Below are positions 9,577 through 20,576 of a DNA stretch of 64,000 nucleotides, piece after piece. The stretch's first letter is position 1. Every line of letters starts with the position of its first letter. Source of the stretch: Sphingopyxis sp. HIX. GTDB lineage: Bacteria; Pseudomonadota; Alphaproteobacteria; Sphingomonadales; Sphingomonadaceae. The notes beneath the pieces are model-generated. The model made no database searches. It was not told the origin of the DNA and was given only the letters and a program-made list of their open reading frames with translations. The stretch is taken from positions 1 through 64,000 of the forward strand of contig NZ_LNSB01000031.1 in the NCBI RefSeq assembly GCF_001468285.1. Direction: 5' to 3'. Made by a program: the position numbers and the translations under genes.

Positions 9577-11121
9577 ATGGCCAGCGCCGCCGCCACCACC
9601 CTGCCGGACGAACCCGCGCCGCTGACCGGGGTGCGGCTGTTCGTGGCGGCCTTCGCGCTGGCGCTCGCCAATTTCGTCGTCGTGCTCGACACCACGATCG
9701 CCAATGTCTCGGTGCCGCATATAGCGGGCGGCCTCGCGGTGTCGCCGACCCAGGGGACATGGGTAATCACCAGCTATGCGGTCGCCGACGCGATCAGCGT
9801 GCCGCTCACCGGCTGGCTCGCGATGCGCTTCGGCACGGTGCGCTGGTTCCTCTATTCGATCGTCGGTTTCGGCATCTTCTCCTTCCTGTGCGGCATCGCG
9901 CAGACGCTCGACGGGCTGATCGCCTTCCGCATCCTGCAGGGGTTGTCGGGCGGGCCGCTGATGCCGCTGTCGCAGATCCTGCTGCTGCGTATCTTCCCCA
10001 AGGAGAAAGCGGGGATCGGTCTCGCGATCTGGGCGATGACGACCACGACCGCGCCGATCCTGGGCCCGATTCTCGGCGGGCTGATCAGCGACAATTGGAG
10101 CTGGCCGTGGATCTTCTTCATCAACCTGCCCGTGGTCGCGCTCTGCGCCTTCGGCGTTGCGAGCCTGCTCCGCCCCTTCGAGACCAAGAAGGCCAAGGCG
10201 CGGATCGACACGATCGGGCTGATCCTGCTGGTGCTGTCGGTCGGCGCCTTCCAGCTGATGCTCGATACCGGGCGCGAGCATGACTGGTTCGAATCGACGT
10301 GGATCATCGGGCTCGCGATCGTCGCGGCGATCGCCTTCGCCGCCTTCGTGATCTGGGAGCTCACCGACGAGAATCCCGTCGTCGACCTCCGCGTCTTCCG
10401 CTTCCGCGGCTTCAGCTTCGCGACGATCGCGATCTCGCTGGGTTTCGGCGCCTTCTTCGCGCAGGTCGTGCTGACGCCGCTGTGGCTCCAGCAGGTCGCG
10501 GGTTATACCGCGACCGAGACGGGCTATATCGTCGCGTGGATCGGGGTCTTCGCGGTGCTGATGTCGCCGCTGGCGGCGAGCCTGATCGGCAAGATCGACA
10601 TCCGAATCTCGATCAGCGCGGGCATATTGTGGATGGCCTTCATCTCGATCCTGCGCGCGAGCTGGAACGCCGACGTCGACTACTGGACGCTGGCCATGCC
10701 GCACCTGCTTCAGGGCATGGGCATGCCCTTCTTCTTCGTCGGGCTGACCGCGCTCGCCTTGTCGAGCGTGCCGCCCGACAAGCAGACCTCGGCGGCGGGG
10801 CTGATGAGCTTCCTGCGGACCTTGTCCGGGGCGATGGGCACCGCGATCGCGACCTCGGCGTGGGACACCGAGAACCGCGTCGCGCGCTCCGAACTCGTCG
10901 GCCATATGAACGGGACGTCGGAAACGATGGACCAGCTCCAGCGCGCCGGGCTGACGCTCGAACAGGCGCGCGCGGCGATCGAGCGGCTGGTCGATGTGCA
11001 GGCGGCGACGATCGGCGTGCTCCACCTGTTCCTCGCCGCGGGGGTGGTGTTCGTGATCGCGGCGGTCGCGGTGTGGTGCGCGCCCTTGCCCAAGCAAGTC
11101 TCGATGGGCGCCTCGCATTAG
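9577..11121 (+). CDS. DHA2-family MFS drug transporter, EmrB-like
   Basis: A 514-residue inner membrane proton antiporter with the usual 14 hydrophobic segments of the DHA2 family. Recognisable elements are VVLDTTIANVSVPHIAGGL in helix 1, the WVITSY segment in helix 2, and the motif C region LGPILGGLISDNWSWPWIFFINLPV. It follows the adaptor gene by nine bases, completing a tripartite MFS pump under the divergent TetR regulator. The most likely role is export of amphipathic or aromatic toxic compounds. Confidence 0.93.
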   Translation: MASAAATTLPDEPAPLTGVRLFVAAFALALANFVVVLDTTIANVSVPHIAGGLAVSPTQGTWVITSYAVADAISVPLTGWLAMRFGTVRWFLYSIVGFGIFSFLCGIAQTLDGLIAFRILQGLSGGPLMPLSQILLLRIFPKEKAGIGLAIWAMTTTTAPILGPILGGLISDNWSWPWIFFINLPVVALCAFGVASLLRPFETKKAKARIDTIGLILLVLSVGAFQLMLDTGREHDWFESTWIIGLAIVAAIAFAAFVIWELTDENPVVDLRVFRFRGFSFATIAISLGFGAFFAQVVLTPLWLQQVAGYTATETGYIVAWIGVFAVLMSPLAASLIGKIDIRISISAGILWMAFISILRASWNADVDYWTLAMPHLLQGMGMPFFFVGLTALALSSVPPDKQTSAAGLMSFLRTLSGAMGTAIATSAWDTENRVARSELVGHMNGTSETMDQLQRAGLTLEQARAAIERLVDVQAATIGVLHLFLAAGVVFVIAAVAVWCAPLPKQVSMGASH

Positions 11122-11193
11122 GCTGGCGAGCGCGCTCATCACTTGTTAGGGGGCCCGCGCTAGCCTGAGGGGGCGTAGCGGAAGGGCGCGGCG

Positions 11194-13236
<2,043 letters not shown>

Positions 13237-13356
13237 GGACCGGGCCTAATCCTGCCGCCGACGCCCCGCAAGCCGGGGACTCGACATTCCGGGGTATCGT
13301 TATTATGTATGGTATTGTGTATGGCTTTCTACACGGCTTCATGCAAGGTATCGAAG

Positions 13357-13794
13357 ATGAGCGGCGAACTCGAAGGGCGCGAAAAATGGCTCTGGATCTA
13401 TCGGGCGGGGCTGCATGGCCACTGCCCGCGCTGCGGCGAAGGGCGGATGTTCCGTCGCTGGCTGAAAGTCTCCGACCGCTGCGAGGTGTGCGGGCTCGAT
13501 TATGAGTTTGCGGCGCCCGACGACGGACCCGCCTTTTTCTCGCTCTGCTTCGTCGCCTTTCCCTTGCTCTTCCTCGTCGTGTGGTTCGAGGTCGCGGTGA
13601 ACCCGCCCTGGTGGGTGCATCTTTTGACCTCGGTGCCGTTGATGATCCTGCCGTGCCTCGCGGTGCTGCACCCGATCAAGGGCTGGCTCGTCGCGTCGCA
13701 ATATGTGAACAAGGCGCAGGAAGCGGGCACGGGCGCGCTATGGGCCGAGCTCAACGCGCGCGCCAAAGGGGAGGTTCGGGAGGCGGATGCCTGA
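13357..13794 (+). CDS. DUF983 zinc-ribbon membrane protein
   Basis: A 145-residue DUF983 protein. An N-terminal zinc ribbon (HCPRCGEGRMF and CEVCGLDY) is followed by two membrane helices (about residues 60-85 and 87-110). Start 13357 has AAGG at suitable spacing, while ATG 13321 adds 12 residues without a clear ribosome site. The gene is divergent from the purine phosphoribosyltransferase and overlaps the following regulator by eight bases. The function of DUF983 is unknown. Confidence 0.85.
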   Translation: MSGELEGREKWLWIYRAGLHGHCPRCGEGRMFRRWLKVSDRCEVCGLDYEFAAPDDGPAFFSLCFVAFPLLFLVVWFEVAVNPPWWVHLLTSVPLMILPCLAVLHPIKGWLVASQYVNKAQEAGTGALWAELNARAKGEVREADA

Positions 13795-15130
13795 AGCATG
13801 GGTTCCCGATCTCAGCCGGATGACGGGCGCCAAATATCTGGCGATCGCCGATGCGATGCAGGCGGCGGTCGAGAGCGGGCGGCTGCGCGCGGGCGACCGG
13901 CTGCTGCCGCAGCGCGACTTGGCGGCGCGGCTCGGGGTCGACCTCACCACCGTCACCAAGGCCTATGACCAGGCGCGCGGGCGCGGGCTGATCGGCGCGC
14001 GCGGGCGTGCGGGCAGCTTCATCCTGCCGCAGGACGCGATCGCCGCGGGGCCGCCGCCGCGCGACACGGGCATGAACATGCCGCCCGAGGTCGCGGGCGG
14101 GTCGCTGCTCGCGACATGGGAGCGCACCGCGAGTGCGCTGCTCCGCGCCGAGGGCGCCGGCGGACGGTTGCATTACACGCCCGCGGGCGGGCGCGCCGCC
14201 GACCGTGAGGCGGGGGCGGCCTTGTTCGGCCGGTTGGGGCTGAGCAGCGAGCCCGACCAGCTGATCGTCGCCGCAGGCGCGCAAAATGCGCTGCACGCGA
14301 TCGTTTCTGCGACGCTGAAGCCCGGCGATGTCGTCGCGTGCGGGGCGCATGTCTATTCGGTCTTCCTCGCGCTCGCGCGGCGCTTCGGCCTTCGTCTCGC
14401 ACCGCTCGCCAGCGTCGATGCCGCGAGCCTCGATGCGCTGTGCCGCATCACCGAGGTGGCGGCGCTGTACCTCGTTCCCACCAACGACAATCCGACGACG
14501 CGCACGCTCGATATCGCCGAGCGCGAGGCGCTGGCGGGGGTGCTGCGCCGCCACGATGTGCGGCTGATCGAGGACGACGCCTATGGCCAGCTTCCCGACC
14601 GGCCGCTCGCGCCGGTGACCAGCTTCGCGCCCGAGCTTGGTTTCTATGTCGCGAGCGTGTCGAAGATATTGTCGCCTGCGCTCCGCGTCGCGCATGTGCG
14701 GGCGCCGGGCGTGCGCGACGCATTGGCGCTCGCCGCCGAGGTGCACGCCTCGACGGTGATGGCGCCGCCGCTCGACTGCGCGCTGGTGACGCGCTGGATC
14801 GCGGACGGCAGCTACGCCCGCCTCGCCGCCGAGACGCGAGCGGAGGCGAAGGCGCGGCAGGCGATCGCGGCGTCGGTGTTGCCGCCGGGCAGCTATGCCG
14901 CGCACGAATGCGGCTATCATCTGTGGGTGCCGCTGGCCGCCGGCGCCGATCAGGCGCGTGTGGCCGAGGCGCTGCGCGCCGCGGGGATGACCGCGATCCC
15001 CGCCGATGCCTTTGCCGCGGGCGAAGGCGGCGGGGCGGCGCTGCGCGTGTCGCTCGGCGGCGCGATCACCCGTGCGGGGTTGGCGCGCGGGTTGACGGTA
15101 CTTGAGATGGAGCTGGTGGGGGCGGGTTGA
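13787..15130 (+). CDS. MocR-type GntR regulator with aminotransferase domain
   Basis: A 447-residue chimeric regulator. Residues 10-75 are a winged GntR helix-turn-helix (LLPQRDLAARLGVDLTTVTKAYDQARGRGLIGARGRAG). The rest is a fold-type I aminotransferase domain with the pyridine-ring DDAYGQL segment and the PLP lysine region SVSKILSPALRVAHV. MocR proteins sense PLP or amino acid derivatives. Its start overlaps the end of the DUF983 gene. No adjacent target gene stands out. Confidence 0.88.
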   Translation: MPEAWVPDLSRMTGAKYLAIADAMQAAVESGRLRAGDRLLPQRDLAARLGVDLTTVTKAYDQARGRGLIGARGRAGSFILPQDAIAAGPPPRDTGMNMPPEVAGGSLLATWERTASALLRAEGAGGRLHYTPAGGRAADREAGAALFGRLGLSSEPDQLIVAAGAQNALHAIVSATLKPGDVVACGAHVYSVFLALARRFGLRLAPLASVDAASLDALCRITEVAALYLVPTNDNPTTRTLDIAEREALAGVLRRHDVRLIEDDAYGQLPDRPLAPVTSFAPELGFYVASVSKILSPALRVAHVRAPGVRDALALAAEVHASTVMAPPLDCALVTRWIADGSYARLAAETRAEAKARQAIAASVLPPGSYAAHECGYHLWVPLAAGADQARVAEALRAAGMTAIPADAFAAGEGGGAALRVSLGGAITRAGLARGLTVLEMELVGAG

Positions 15131-15177
15131 AGTCTAGCGGGATAAGAGCGTCGGCTTTGGGGTGGATCTGAGCCATT

Positions 15178-15290
15178 CCCCTCCCTTCTAGGGAGGGGTT
15201 AGGGGTGGGTAGCGAGCGTAGCGAGCAAGAGTAAGAACGCCGCCTTTCGGCGGCAAACCCACCCCCAGCCCCTCCCTTTCAGGGAGGGGA
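15178..15290. repeat. Intergenic palindromic element, family A
   Basis: A 113-base imperfect palindrome. Each end is a hairpin of CCCCTCCCT with AGGGAGGGG, then TTAGGGGTGGGT on the left and its inverted match ACCCACCCCCAG on the right. The core contains AGCGAGCGTAGCGAGC and a GCCGCCTTTCGGCGGC hairpin. Related elements are at 21866-21984, 26916-26939 and 57756-57879, always between genes. Confidence 0.85.
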
Positions 15291-15321
15291 GATTAACGTC
15301 GCCTTCCGCCCGATCCCGGCC

Positions 15322-16017
15322 TCAGGCGTACCCCACCCAGCCGCGCCACGTGAAGGCGGCGTAAAATTGCTCGACCCCGGTGAAGCCCGCGGTGCGCAGC
15401 ACGTCCTCGTCGGCTTCGGGGCTCAGCATCGCCACGTGGGTGGCGACCGCCTGACGACCCTTGGCGACCTGCTCGGGATCGCCGCCCGAGGCGATGGCGA
15501 AGGCGGCGTAGCGGTCGAGCCAGCGGTCGCGCTCGTCCGGGCCTTGCGGGAAGCTGCCGTGCGCGGCGACGAACGGCGCCCCGGGCTTGAGACGCTTGCG
15601 GATTTCGGCGGCGGTGCGGATGCGCTCCTCGGTGGCGAGGAAGTGCAGCGTGAGCAGGCAGATCGCGCCGTCGAAGGGTCCGGGCGGGGCGTCGTCGATA
15701 TAGCCCTCGACCAGCTCGGCGCGATGCGCGTGCGCGCCGAGCGTCTGCGCGGCGAGACCCAGCATCGCGCCCGCGGGATCGACCCCGGTGAAGGTCCAGC
15801 CGGGCCAGGCGTCGGCAAGCGCTTTGAGCTCGAGCCCGCCGCCCGCGCCGAGCACGAGGATATGCGCGTCCGCGGGTACGCGCTCGGCGAGCAGCAGCCC
15901 GGTCATGCGGTGGAGGCCGTCCAGCCCGGGGACGAAACGGCGCGGGCCTTCGGTATAGCGCGCGACGGCCTCGGGATCCTTGAAGCTGTCGAGGAAATGC
16001 TGGGCGCCTTCAGCCAT
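15322..16017 (-). CDS. Class I SAM-dependent methyltransferase
   Basis: A 231-residue methyltransferase. The SAM motif I is [15 protein letters not shown], motif II is [11 protein letters not shown], and [13 protein letters not shown] is the motif IV region. It overlaps the start of the upstream rrf2 gene by eight bases and is probably controlled by it. Homologues of this arrangement suggest a small-molecule substrate, but none can be named. Confidence 0.85.
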   Translation of the reverse strand: MAEGAQHFLDSFKDPEAVARYTEGPRRFVPGLDGLHRMTGLLLAERVPADAHILVLGAGGGLELKALADAWPGWTFTGVDPAGAMLGLAAQTLGAHAHRAELVEGYIDDAPPGPFDGAICLLTLHFLATEERIRTAAEIRKRLKPGAPFVAAHGSFPQGPDERDRWLDRYAAFAIASGGDPEQVAKGRQAVATHVAMLSPEADEDVLRTAGFTGVEQFYAAFTWRGWVGYA

Positions 16018-16468
16018 GGATATGCTCCTGTGCGGTGAGGTTTCGCGCGGCCAAACGCGCGTGGAAATCGGCAGCGAGCGCGGCGAGTGTCACTTCGCCG
16101 AAGCGCACCAGCAGCAGCGCTTCGGCGTCGCGAAAACCGTCGTCGAGCGCGGCGTTGACTGCCTGCTCGACGAGGCAGCCGGGCGCCTCGGTGCGGTTGC
16201 CCATCGCCATCAGCCGCGGCCGGCCGATCGCGTCATAGACGTCGCGCATCGTGATCGCGGCCAAGTCGCGCGCGATCGTCCAGCCGCCGCCATGGCCCTT
16301 TTCGCTGTGCACGAACCCCGCCTCGCGCAGCCCGCCGAGGATGCGGCGGACGACGACGGCATTGGTCTGCATCGCCCTGGCGAGCTGCTCCGACGTCATG
16401 GGCGTGCCCTGCTCGGCCATATGGAGGAGGACGTGGAGCACGCCCGAGAGTCGGCTGTCGCGTTTCAT
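16010..16468 (-). CDS. Rrf2-family transcriptional regulator
   Basis: A 152-residue Rrf2 protein. The winged helix ([43 protein letters not shown]) is followed by the glycine-rich wing [11 protein letters not shown]. Only one Cys is present (PGCLVEQ), so it lacks the three-Cys iron-sulfur set of IscR or NsrR; it resembles the YwnA-like subgroup. It is cotranscribed with the methyltransferase. An AT-rich stretch just upstream (16469-16492) is the probable promoter. Confidence 0.87.
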   Translation of the reverse strand: MKRDSRLSGVLHVLLHMAEQGTPMTSEQLARAMQTNAVVVRRILGGLREAGFVHSEKGHGGGWTIARDLAAITMRDVYDAIGRPRLMAMGNRTEAPGCLVEQAVNAALDDGFRDAEALLLVRFGEVTLAALAADFHARLAARNLTAQEHIHG

Positions 16469-16721
16469 GTAACTTTAAATAGTACGTGAAATACGATCGT
16501 CAAGACGCGGGATTGACCCGCAGCCGCAGAGCGATTAGCCACAGCGGCGATGACCAACGACCGATCCACCCGATTCAAGGCGTATTGGCGCTCCTTTACA
16601 TAGGAGCGGCATGGCATCACCTGTGACCATCGCCGCCGTGACCGGAAGGCGATTGGTTGTTTTCACAGCATCAGACCAGAACCCCCCGGCCGCGGCGCGC
16701 GCTTTTCGAAGAAGACGCGAC

Positions 16722-17240
16722 ATGACCGATACCTTGCTTGCCCTGTCGACCGACCATTGCCGCATCACCCCGCTGTTCGCGGACGATGCGCGCGCGCTCG
16801 CCGCGATCACCGACGAGACGGTGACCTCGCGCGTACATTTCCTGCCTGCTCCCTTCACCGAAGCCGATGCCCGCGCGCTGATCGCGGGGTCGGGCGGCGG
16901 CGATATGTTCCATGCGGTGCGCGATGCGGACGGCCTCGACCTCAACGGCGTGATCGGGGTGCATCGCCGCGTCGGGCAGGAATATGAGATCGGTTACTGG
17001 TTCGCGGCGCGCGTGCGCGGCAAGGGGATCGCGACCGAGGCGGTGCGCGCCGTCGTCGCCGCGCTCGCCGCGTCCCGGCCGGGCGCGCCGATCGTCGCCG
17101 AATGCCATCCCGACAACGAGCCGTCGCGCGCGCTGCTGCGCCGCGTCGGTTTCGTGTCGACGGGACGTCCTGGCAGGCGGCCCGGGCGGATGCTGATGGA
17201 ATGGCGCGCGGCGCCCGCCTGGCGCATCGACGTTTGCTAG
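16722..17240 (+). CDS. GNAT-family N-acetyltransferase
   Basis: A 172-residue acetyltransferase of the RimJ/RimL-like GNAT_3 class. The acetyl-CoA loop is RVRGKGIATEAV, followed by ECHPDNEPSRALLRRVGFV, the usual beta6-alpha4 region. ATG 16722 has GAAGAAGA upstream and gives the normal N-terminus. The frame is open back to an ATG at 16611 with a good AGGAG, which would add 37 atypical residues and cannot be excluded. Confidence 0.8.
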   Translation: MTDTLLALSTDHCRITPLFADDARALAAITDETVTSRVHFLPAPFTEADARALIAGSGGGDMFHAVRDADGLDLNGVIGVHRRVGQEYEIGYWFAARVRGKGIATEAVRAVVAALAASRPGAPIVAECHPDNEPSRALLRRVGFVSTGRPGRRPGRMLMEWRAAPAWRIDVC

Positions 17241-17244
17241 CAAT

Positions 17245-17559
17245 CTAGCGGCGGATCAGCGCGACCTGCTGGCGCTGGACCCAGCCCCCGGCGCACGCCG
17301 AGGCATAGCGCAGGTCGAGCCCGGCCGTGGTGCCCGGGCACGTATGGGCCCGGTCGCGGTAGAGGACATAGACCCAGCCGCCGTTGGCGCTGCAGACGAA
17401 CAGCGGCGAACCCCGCCGCAATTTGTCGGTCTTGCGCGCGCCGGGCGATTTATAGACCCAGATCTTCGGACTGCTGCCCGCGGCGAGGCCCGCCGCGCAG
17501 ACCGGCGGCGCGGGCGCGGCTTGCAAGGCAAGGGCGAGGGCGGTCGTCATCGAGAGCAT
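17245..17559 (-). CDS. Small secreted SH3-like protein
   Basis: A 104-residue protein with an N-terminal signal peptide (MTTALALALQAAPAPPVCA) and a short SH3_3-like core: SSPKIWVYKSPGARKTDKLRRG, then GGWVYVLYRDR. Four cysteines could pair in the periplasm. It may bind cell wall material as other bacterial SH3 domains do. Function is not known. Confidence 0.6.
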   Translation of the reverse strand: MLSMTTALALALQAAPAPPVCAAGLAAGSSPKIWVYKSPGARKTDKLRRGSPLFVCSANGGWVYVLYRDRAHTCPGTTAGLDLRYASACAGGWVQRQQVALIRR

Positions 17560-17602
17560 CGGCAGGTTCCTGTGGCGCGGTATCGGATCGCCTTATGCCG
17601 CA

Positions 17603-18343
17603 TTAACCTATGTCTTCGGTTAACGCCTTGACGATCGCCGCGACCGAGGTCGGCGCATAGGCGAAACCCATATGGCCGCAGTCGACCTCGACCTGCCGGT
17701 CGCTTTCATGCTCGCCGCCGCGCGCGCTGTTCACCGCGACGACGCCGTCATAGGCCGACCACAAGGCGAAGGTCGGCATTTCGGGGCGCGGCGCGGGGTG
17801 GAAGTCGATCGGCGGATTCTCGACCGGGTGGCGCGCGATCAGGTGATAGAGACGCCACGCGCGGTTGGCGCGGCGGCTGCCCGAGAAGGGCGAGCCCAGG
17901 GTGACGACGCGCGCGACCTTGTCCGGGTGATGCTTGGCATATTCGCGGGCATAGATGCCGCCGAGGCTCCAGCCGACGAGCGCGGGCGCATGGCCGGTGC
18001 GCTCGATGATCCATTGGACGCGGCCGTCGATGCGCTCGATGATGTCGGGGGTGGCGCCGCGGTTGAAGCCGAGGCCCCAGGCGTAGCAGCGAAAGCCCGC
18101 GCGGCGAAGGTCGGCGCGCAGCGCCTTGGTCGCCCAGTCGCCCGACAGGAAGCCCGGCAGCACCATCACCGGCGGATGGTCGCTGTCGGGATTGGGTTCG
18201 GGCGGCATCGTGCGGACGCGGCCGACCAGCGCGCGGAGGAGCCCCGTCACCTCGCGCCAGAGCAGCCCCAGCGACGGGGGCGCGTCGGGATCGGGGATGC
18301 GCGCCGGCCATTCGGCGCGCCGGGTGAGGAAGCCGCGGATCAT
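17603..18343 (-). CDS. Alpha/beta hydrolase
   Basis: A 246-residue alpha/beta hydrolase of the lipase/esterase type. The oxyanion strand is VMVLPGFLSGDW, the nucleophile elbow GWSLGG, and the catalytic His region VDCGHMGF near the end; WSAYDGVV probably supplies the Asp. It ends close to a TTAACC-9-GGTTAA hairpin at 17604-17624. It lies ten bases behind the sugar dehydrogenase gene and may share its transcript. Substrate unknown. Confidence 0.82.
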   Translation of the reverse strand: MIRGFLTRRAEWPARIPDPDAPPSLGLLWREVTGLLRALVGRVRTMPPEPNPDSDHPPVMVLPGFLSGDWATKALRADLRRAGFRCYAWGLGFNRGATPDIIERIDGRVQWIIERTGHAPALVGWSLGGIYAREYAKHHPDKVARVVTLGSPFSGSRRANRAWRLYHLIARHPVENPPIDFHPAPRPEMPTFALWSAYDGVVAVNSARGGEHESDRQVEVDCGHMGFAYAPTSVAAIVKALTEDIG

Positions 18344-18353
18344 GCGGCGCGCC

Positions 18354-19532
18354 TTACCCCTTCGGGACGAGTTTCACCAGCTTGCCGCCGCTGCCGTCGG
18401 TGAGCAGCCAGACGCTGCCGTCCTCGCGCACCTCGACCTCGCGGATGCGGGTGCCGAAATCCCAGCGGTCGGATTTGTGCAGCGTCTCGCCGTCTACGGC
18501 CATGCGGATCAGGCCCTCGCCCGACAGCGCGCCCATCAGCAGGCTGTTCTTCCAGCCGGGATAGAGGTCGCCGTCGTACCAGGCGAGGCCGGCGGGCGAG
18601 ACGGCGGGGTTCCACCACAGTTTCGGCGCGGCGAATTCGGGGCGCGTCGGGTGTTCGGGGATGTCCTTGCCGTCATAATGGTCGCCGTTCGAGACGACCG
18701 GATAGCCGTAATTGGCTTTCGCCGCGACGAGGTTGACCTCGTCGCCGCCCTTGGGCCCCATTTCCTGGTTCCAGAGCTTGCCCGCGCCGTCGAAGGTCAG
18801 GCCGAGGATGTTGCGGTGACCGAGCGACCAGATCTGCGCGGTGACGCCGCCTTCGGATGCATAGGGATTGTCGGCGGGCACGCTGCCGTCGGGATTGAGG
18901 CGCAATATCTTGCCGAGATTGGCCTTCATGTCCTGCGCGGGGTCGAATTTCTGGCGCTCGCCCGAGCCGATGAAGAGATATTTGCCGTCGGGCGAGAAGG
19001 CGAGGCGGTGCGAGAAATGGCCGCGGCCGCTGACCTTGGGCGACTGGGTCCAGATGGTCTTGAGGCCCTCGATCCTGGGCGAGGCGCCCTGCACCAGCTT
19101 CGCCGTGCCGACCACCGCGCCAAAGGTGCCGCCCTCGCCGGGTTCGACCCAGCTCAGGTAGATCGTGCCGCTCGCCTTGAAGTCAGGGGCGAGGATGACG
19201 TCGCCGAACCCGCCCTGCCCGCCATAGGCCACCGTCGGTGCGCCCGCGACGTCGAGCGTCGAGCCGCCCTCCTGCCAGAGTTTGAGCTTGCCCGATTTCT
19301 CGGTGACCAGCGCTTGGCGGCCGCCAGGGAGGAAAGTCATCGCCCAGGGCTCGTTGAAGCTTTCGACTTCCTCGACCGTGAAGGGCGCCGCGCTGAGCGG
19401 GACCGCGGGCTGTTCGCCATTGGCGTCGATCGCCGCGGTATCGGCGGGGGCGGCTTCGCTCTGCGTCGCGCCCGTCGAGCAGGCGCCGACGAGCATCGCC
19501 GCGGCGATGGCGAAATTGGGCAGGGTCTTCAT
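18354..19532 (-). CDS. PQQ-dependent sugar dehydrogenase-like lipoprotein
   Basis: A 392-residue secreted protein of the soluble aldose sugar dehydrogenase (YliI-like) family, a six-bladed beta propeller that binds PQQ. The start at 19532 gives a signal ending in the lipobox LVGAC. Recognisable family motifs are EVESFNEPWAMTFLPGGRQALVTEKSGKL, HFSHRLAFSPDGKYLFIGSGER, GHRNILGL and WNQEMGPKGGDEVN. The likely reaction is oxidation of sugars in the periplasm with electrons passed to the respiratory chain. Confidence 0.88.
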   Translation of the reverse strand: MKTLPNFAIAAAMLVGACSTGATQSEAAPADTAAIDANGEQPAVPLSAAPFTVEEVESFNEPWAMTFLPGGRQALVTEKSGKLKLWQEGGSTLDVAGAPTVAYGGQGGFGDVILAPDFKASGTIYLSWVEPGEGGTFGAVVGTAKLVQGASPRIEGLKTIWTQSPKVSGRGHFSHRLAFSPDGKYLFIGSGERQKFDPAQDMKANLGKILRLNPDGSVPADNPYASEGGVTAQIWSLGHRNILGLTFDGAGKLWNQEMGPKGGDEVNLVAAKANYGYPVVSNGDHYDGKDIPEHPTRPEFAAPKLWWNPAVSPAGLAWYDGDLYPGWKNSLLMGALSGEGLIRMAVDGETLHKSDRWDFGTRIREVEVREDGSVWLLTDGSGGKLVKLVPKG

Positions 19533-19602
19533 GGATTTGACTCGTTTCGCTGGGGGGATCGAAACCGCAGTCTGCCGCGCGCCGCGCGCAATGTCGAGAG
19601 GG

Positions 19603-20235
19603 TCAGCGGCTCCCCGCCCCATGCCGCGCGGCGATGGTCTCGACGCTGTCCATGATCGCGTCGATCGCCTCGCTCGCGGGTGCGGCGTCGGCGCGCTTCT
19701 GGCTGAAATGGCCGCTGTTCATGATGTCCTCGAGCGCGTGCCGCGCGCGCGAGACGCGGCTCTTCATCGTGCCGAGCGCGCAGCCGCAGATGCCCGCGGC
19801 TTCCTCGTACGACATGCCGCCCGCGCCGACGAGGATCAGCGCCTCGCGCTGGTCCTGCGGCAATTCCATGAGGCCGCGCTGGAGGTCGGCCATCTCGCCC
19901 GATTCCTCCTGGCTGGCGGGGGTCGACAGCGTGCGTTCGACTGCGGTTTCGTCATAATCGCCGACGAACTTGTTCCGGCGCATCTGCGAGAGGAAGGTGT
20001 TGCGCAGGATCACGAAGGTCCACGCCTTGATCGACGTCCCCGCCTCGAAACGGTCGCGCGAGGCCCAAGCCTTGACCATCGTGTCCTGCGTCAGGTCGTC
20101 GGCAAGGTCGGGATTGCCCGACAGGCTGCGGCCATAGGCGCGAAGATGGGGAATGACTCCCGCGAGCAGAGTCTTGAATTCCCGGTCGGAAAGCTGCCCC
20201 TCCTCCCGCTGCGAAACGGCGCTTGCCTGGGTCAT
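19603..20235 (-). CDS. ecfG: EcfG-type general stress sigma factor
   Basis: A 210-residue ECF sigma factor with region 2 (LAGVIPHLRAYGRSLSGNPDLADDLTQDTMVKAWASRDRF) and region 4 (LPQDQREALILVGAGGMSYEEAAGICGCALGTMKSRVSRARHAL). Length and sequence match the alphaproteobacterial EcfG class, which directs the general stress response. Start 20235 overlaps the nepR stop by four bases (ATGA). NepR would hold it inactive until phosphorylated PhyR removes NepR; phyR is not in this window. A second paralogue lies at 21098-21793. An autoregulatory EcfG promoter precedes nepR. Confidence 0.93.
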   Translation of the reverse strand: MTQASAVSQREEGQLSDREFKTLLAGVIPHLRAYGRSLSGNPDLADDLTQDTMVKAWASRDRFEAGTSIKAWTFVILRNTFLSQMRRNKFVGDYDETAVERTLSTPASQEESGEMADLQRGLMELPQDQREALILVGAGGMSYEEAAGICGCALGTMKSRVSRARHALEDIMNSGHFSQKRADAAPASEAIDAIMDSVETIAARHGAGSR

Positions 20236-20465
20236 TCGTGTCCGGGCGCTTTCTGGTCGATCTTGAACAGCAGGTCGAGCATCTCGTCGGGAAGCGGCTC
20301 GGCGACGATATTGCCATAGATGATCTTGAGCTTGGTGCTCACCGGCTCGGGCGCCTGGCGGCCGGTCAGCGCGCGGTGCCACTGGTCGCCGCCGGTGCCG
20401 GGGAAGCTGCCCTGCGACGTCCGGCGACCGTTGGTCGCGGAACCGCGCAGTTCGCTGCCTTTCAT
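20232..20465 (-). CDS. nepR: NepR anti-sigma factor
   Basis: A 77-residue protein whose second half has the NepR signature STKLKIIYGNIVAEPLPDEM then LDLLFKID, the two helices that clamp EcfG. It overlaps ecfG by four bases. Two starts are possible: ATG 20465, used here, leaves a leader of about 25 bases behind the predicted promoter; ATG 20489 would make the message almost leaderless. The N-terminal half is basic and low in complexity, as is usual for NepR. Confidence 0.88.
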   Translation of the reverse strand: MKGSELRGSATNGRRTSQGSFPGTGGDQWHRALTGRQAPEPVSTKLKIIYGNIVAEPLPDEMLDLLFKIDQKAPGHE

Positions 20466-20495
20466 CCTATGATCGCCGTGGGTTGCCATGTCCGA

Positions 20496-20522
20496 GGAAC
20501 GAAAAAAATGCCGCCGAGTTCC
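20496..20522. promoter_or_regulatory. Bidirectional EcfG-type promoter
   Basis: The segment is GGAAC, 17 bases, GTTCC. On the minus strand it reads GGAAC-N16-CGTT, the EcfG consensus, and points at nepR-ecfG. On the plus strand it reads GGAAC-N16-AGTT and points at the BLUF and second sigma factor genes, with a leader of about 135 bases. The minus reading is the stronger one. EcfG control of both directions is inference from the consensus. Confidence 0.8.
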
Positions 20523-20576
20523 CCGGCGCGTTGTTTTTTGCGACGGGATGTGGAGTCGCGCCACTATTTTCAGCCG

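Noticed and set aside
8254-11142. Long minus-strand open frame opposite the efflux operon
   Set aside because: The plus strand encodes recognisable HlyD and MFS proteins in a tight operon; the antisense product is low in complexity.
13237-13356. Purine riboswitch ahead of the phosphoribosyltransferase gene
   Set aside because: The leader has one GC hairpin only and none of the conserved three-way junction sequences.
16466-16492. AT-rich GTA...TAC symmetry upstream of rrf2 as an operator
   Set aside because: Only the outer three bases of each arm pair well; it is kept only as a probable promoter area.
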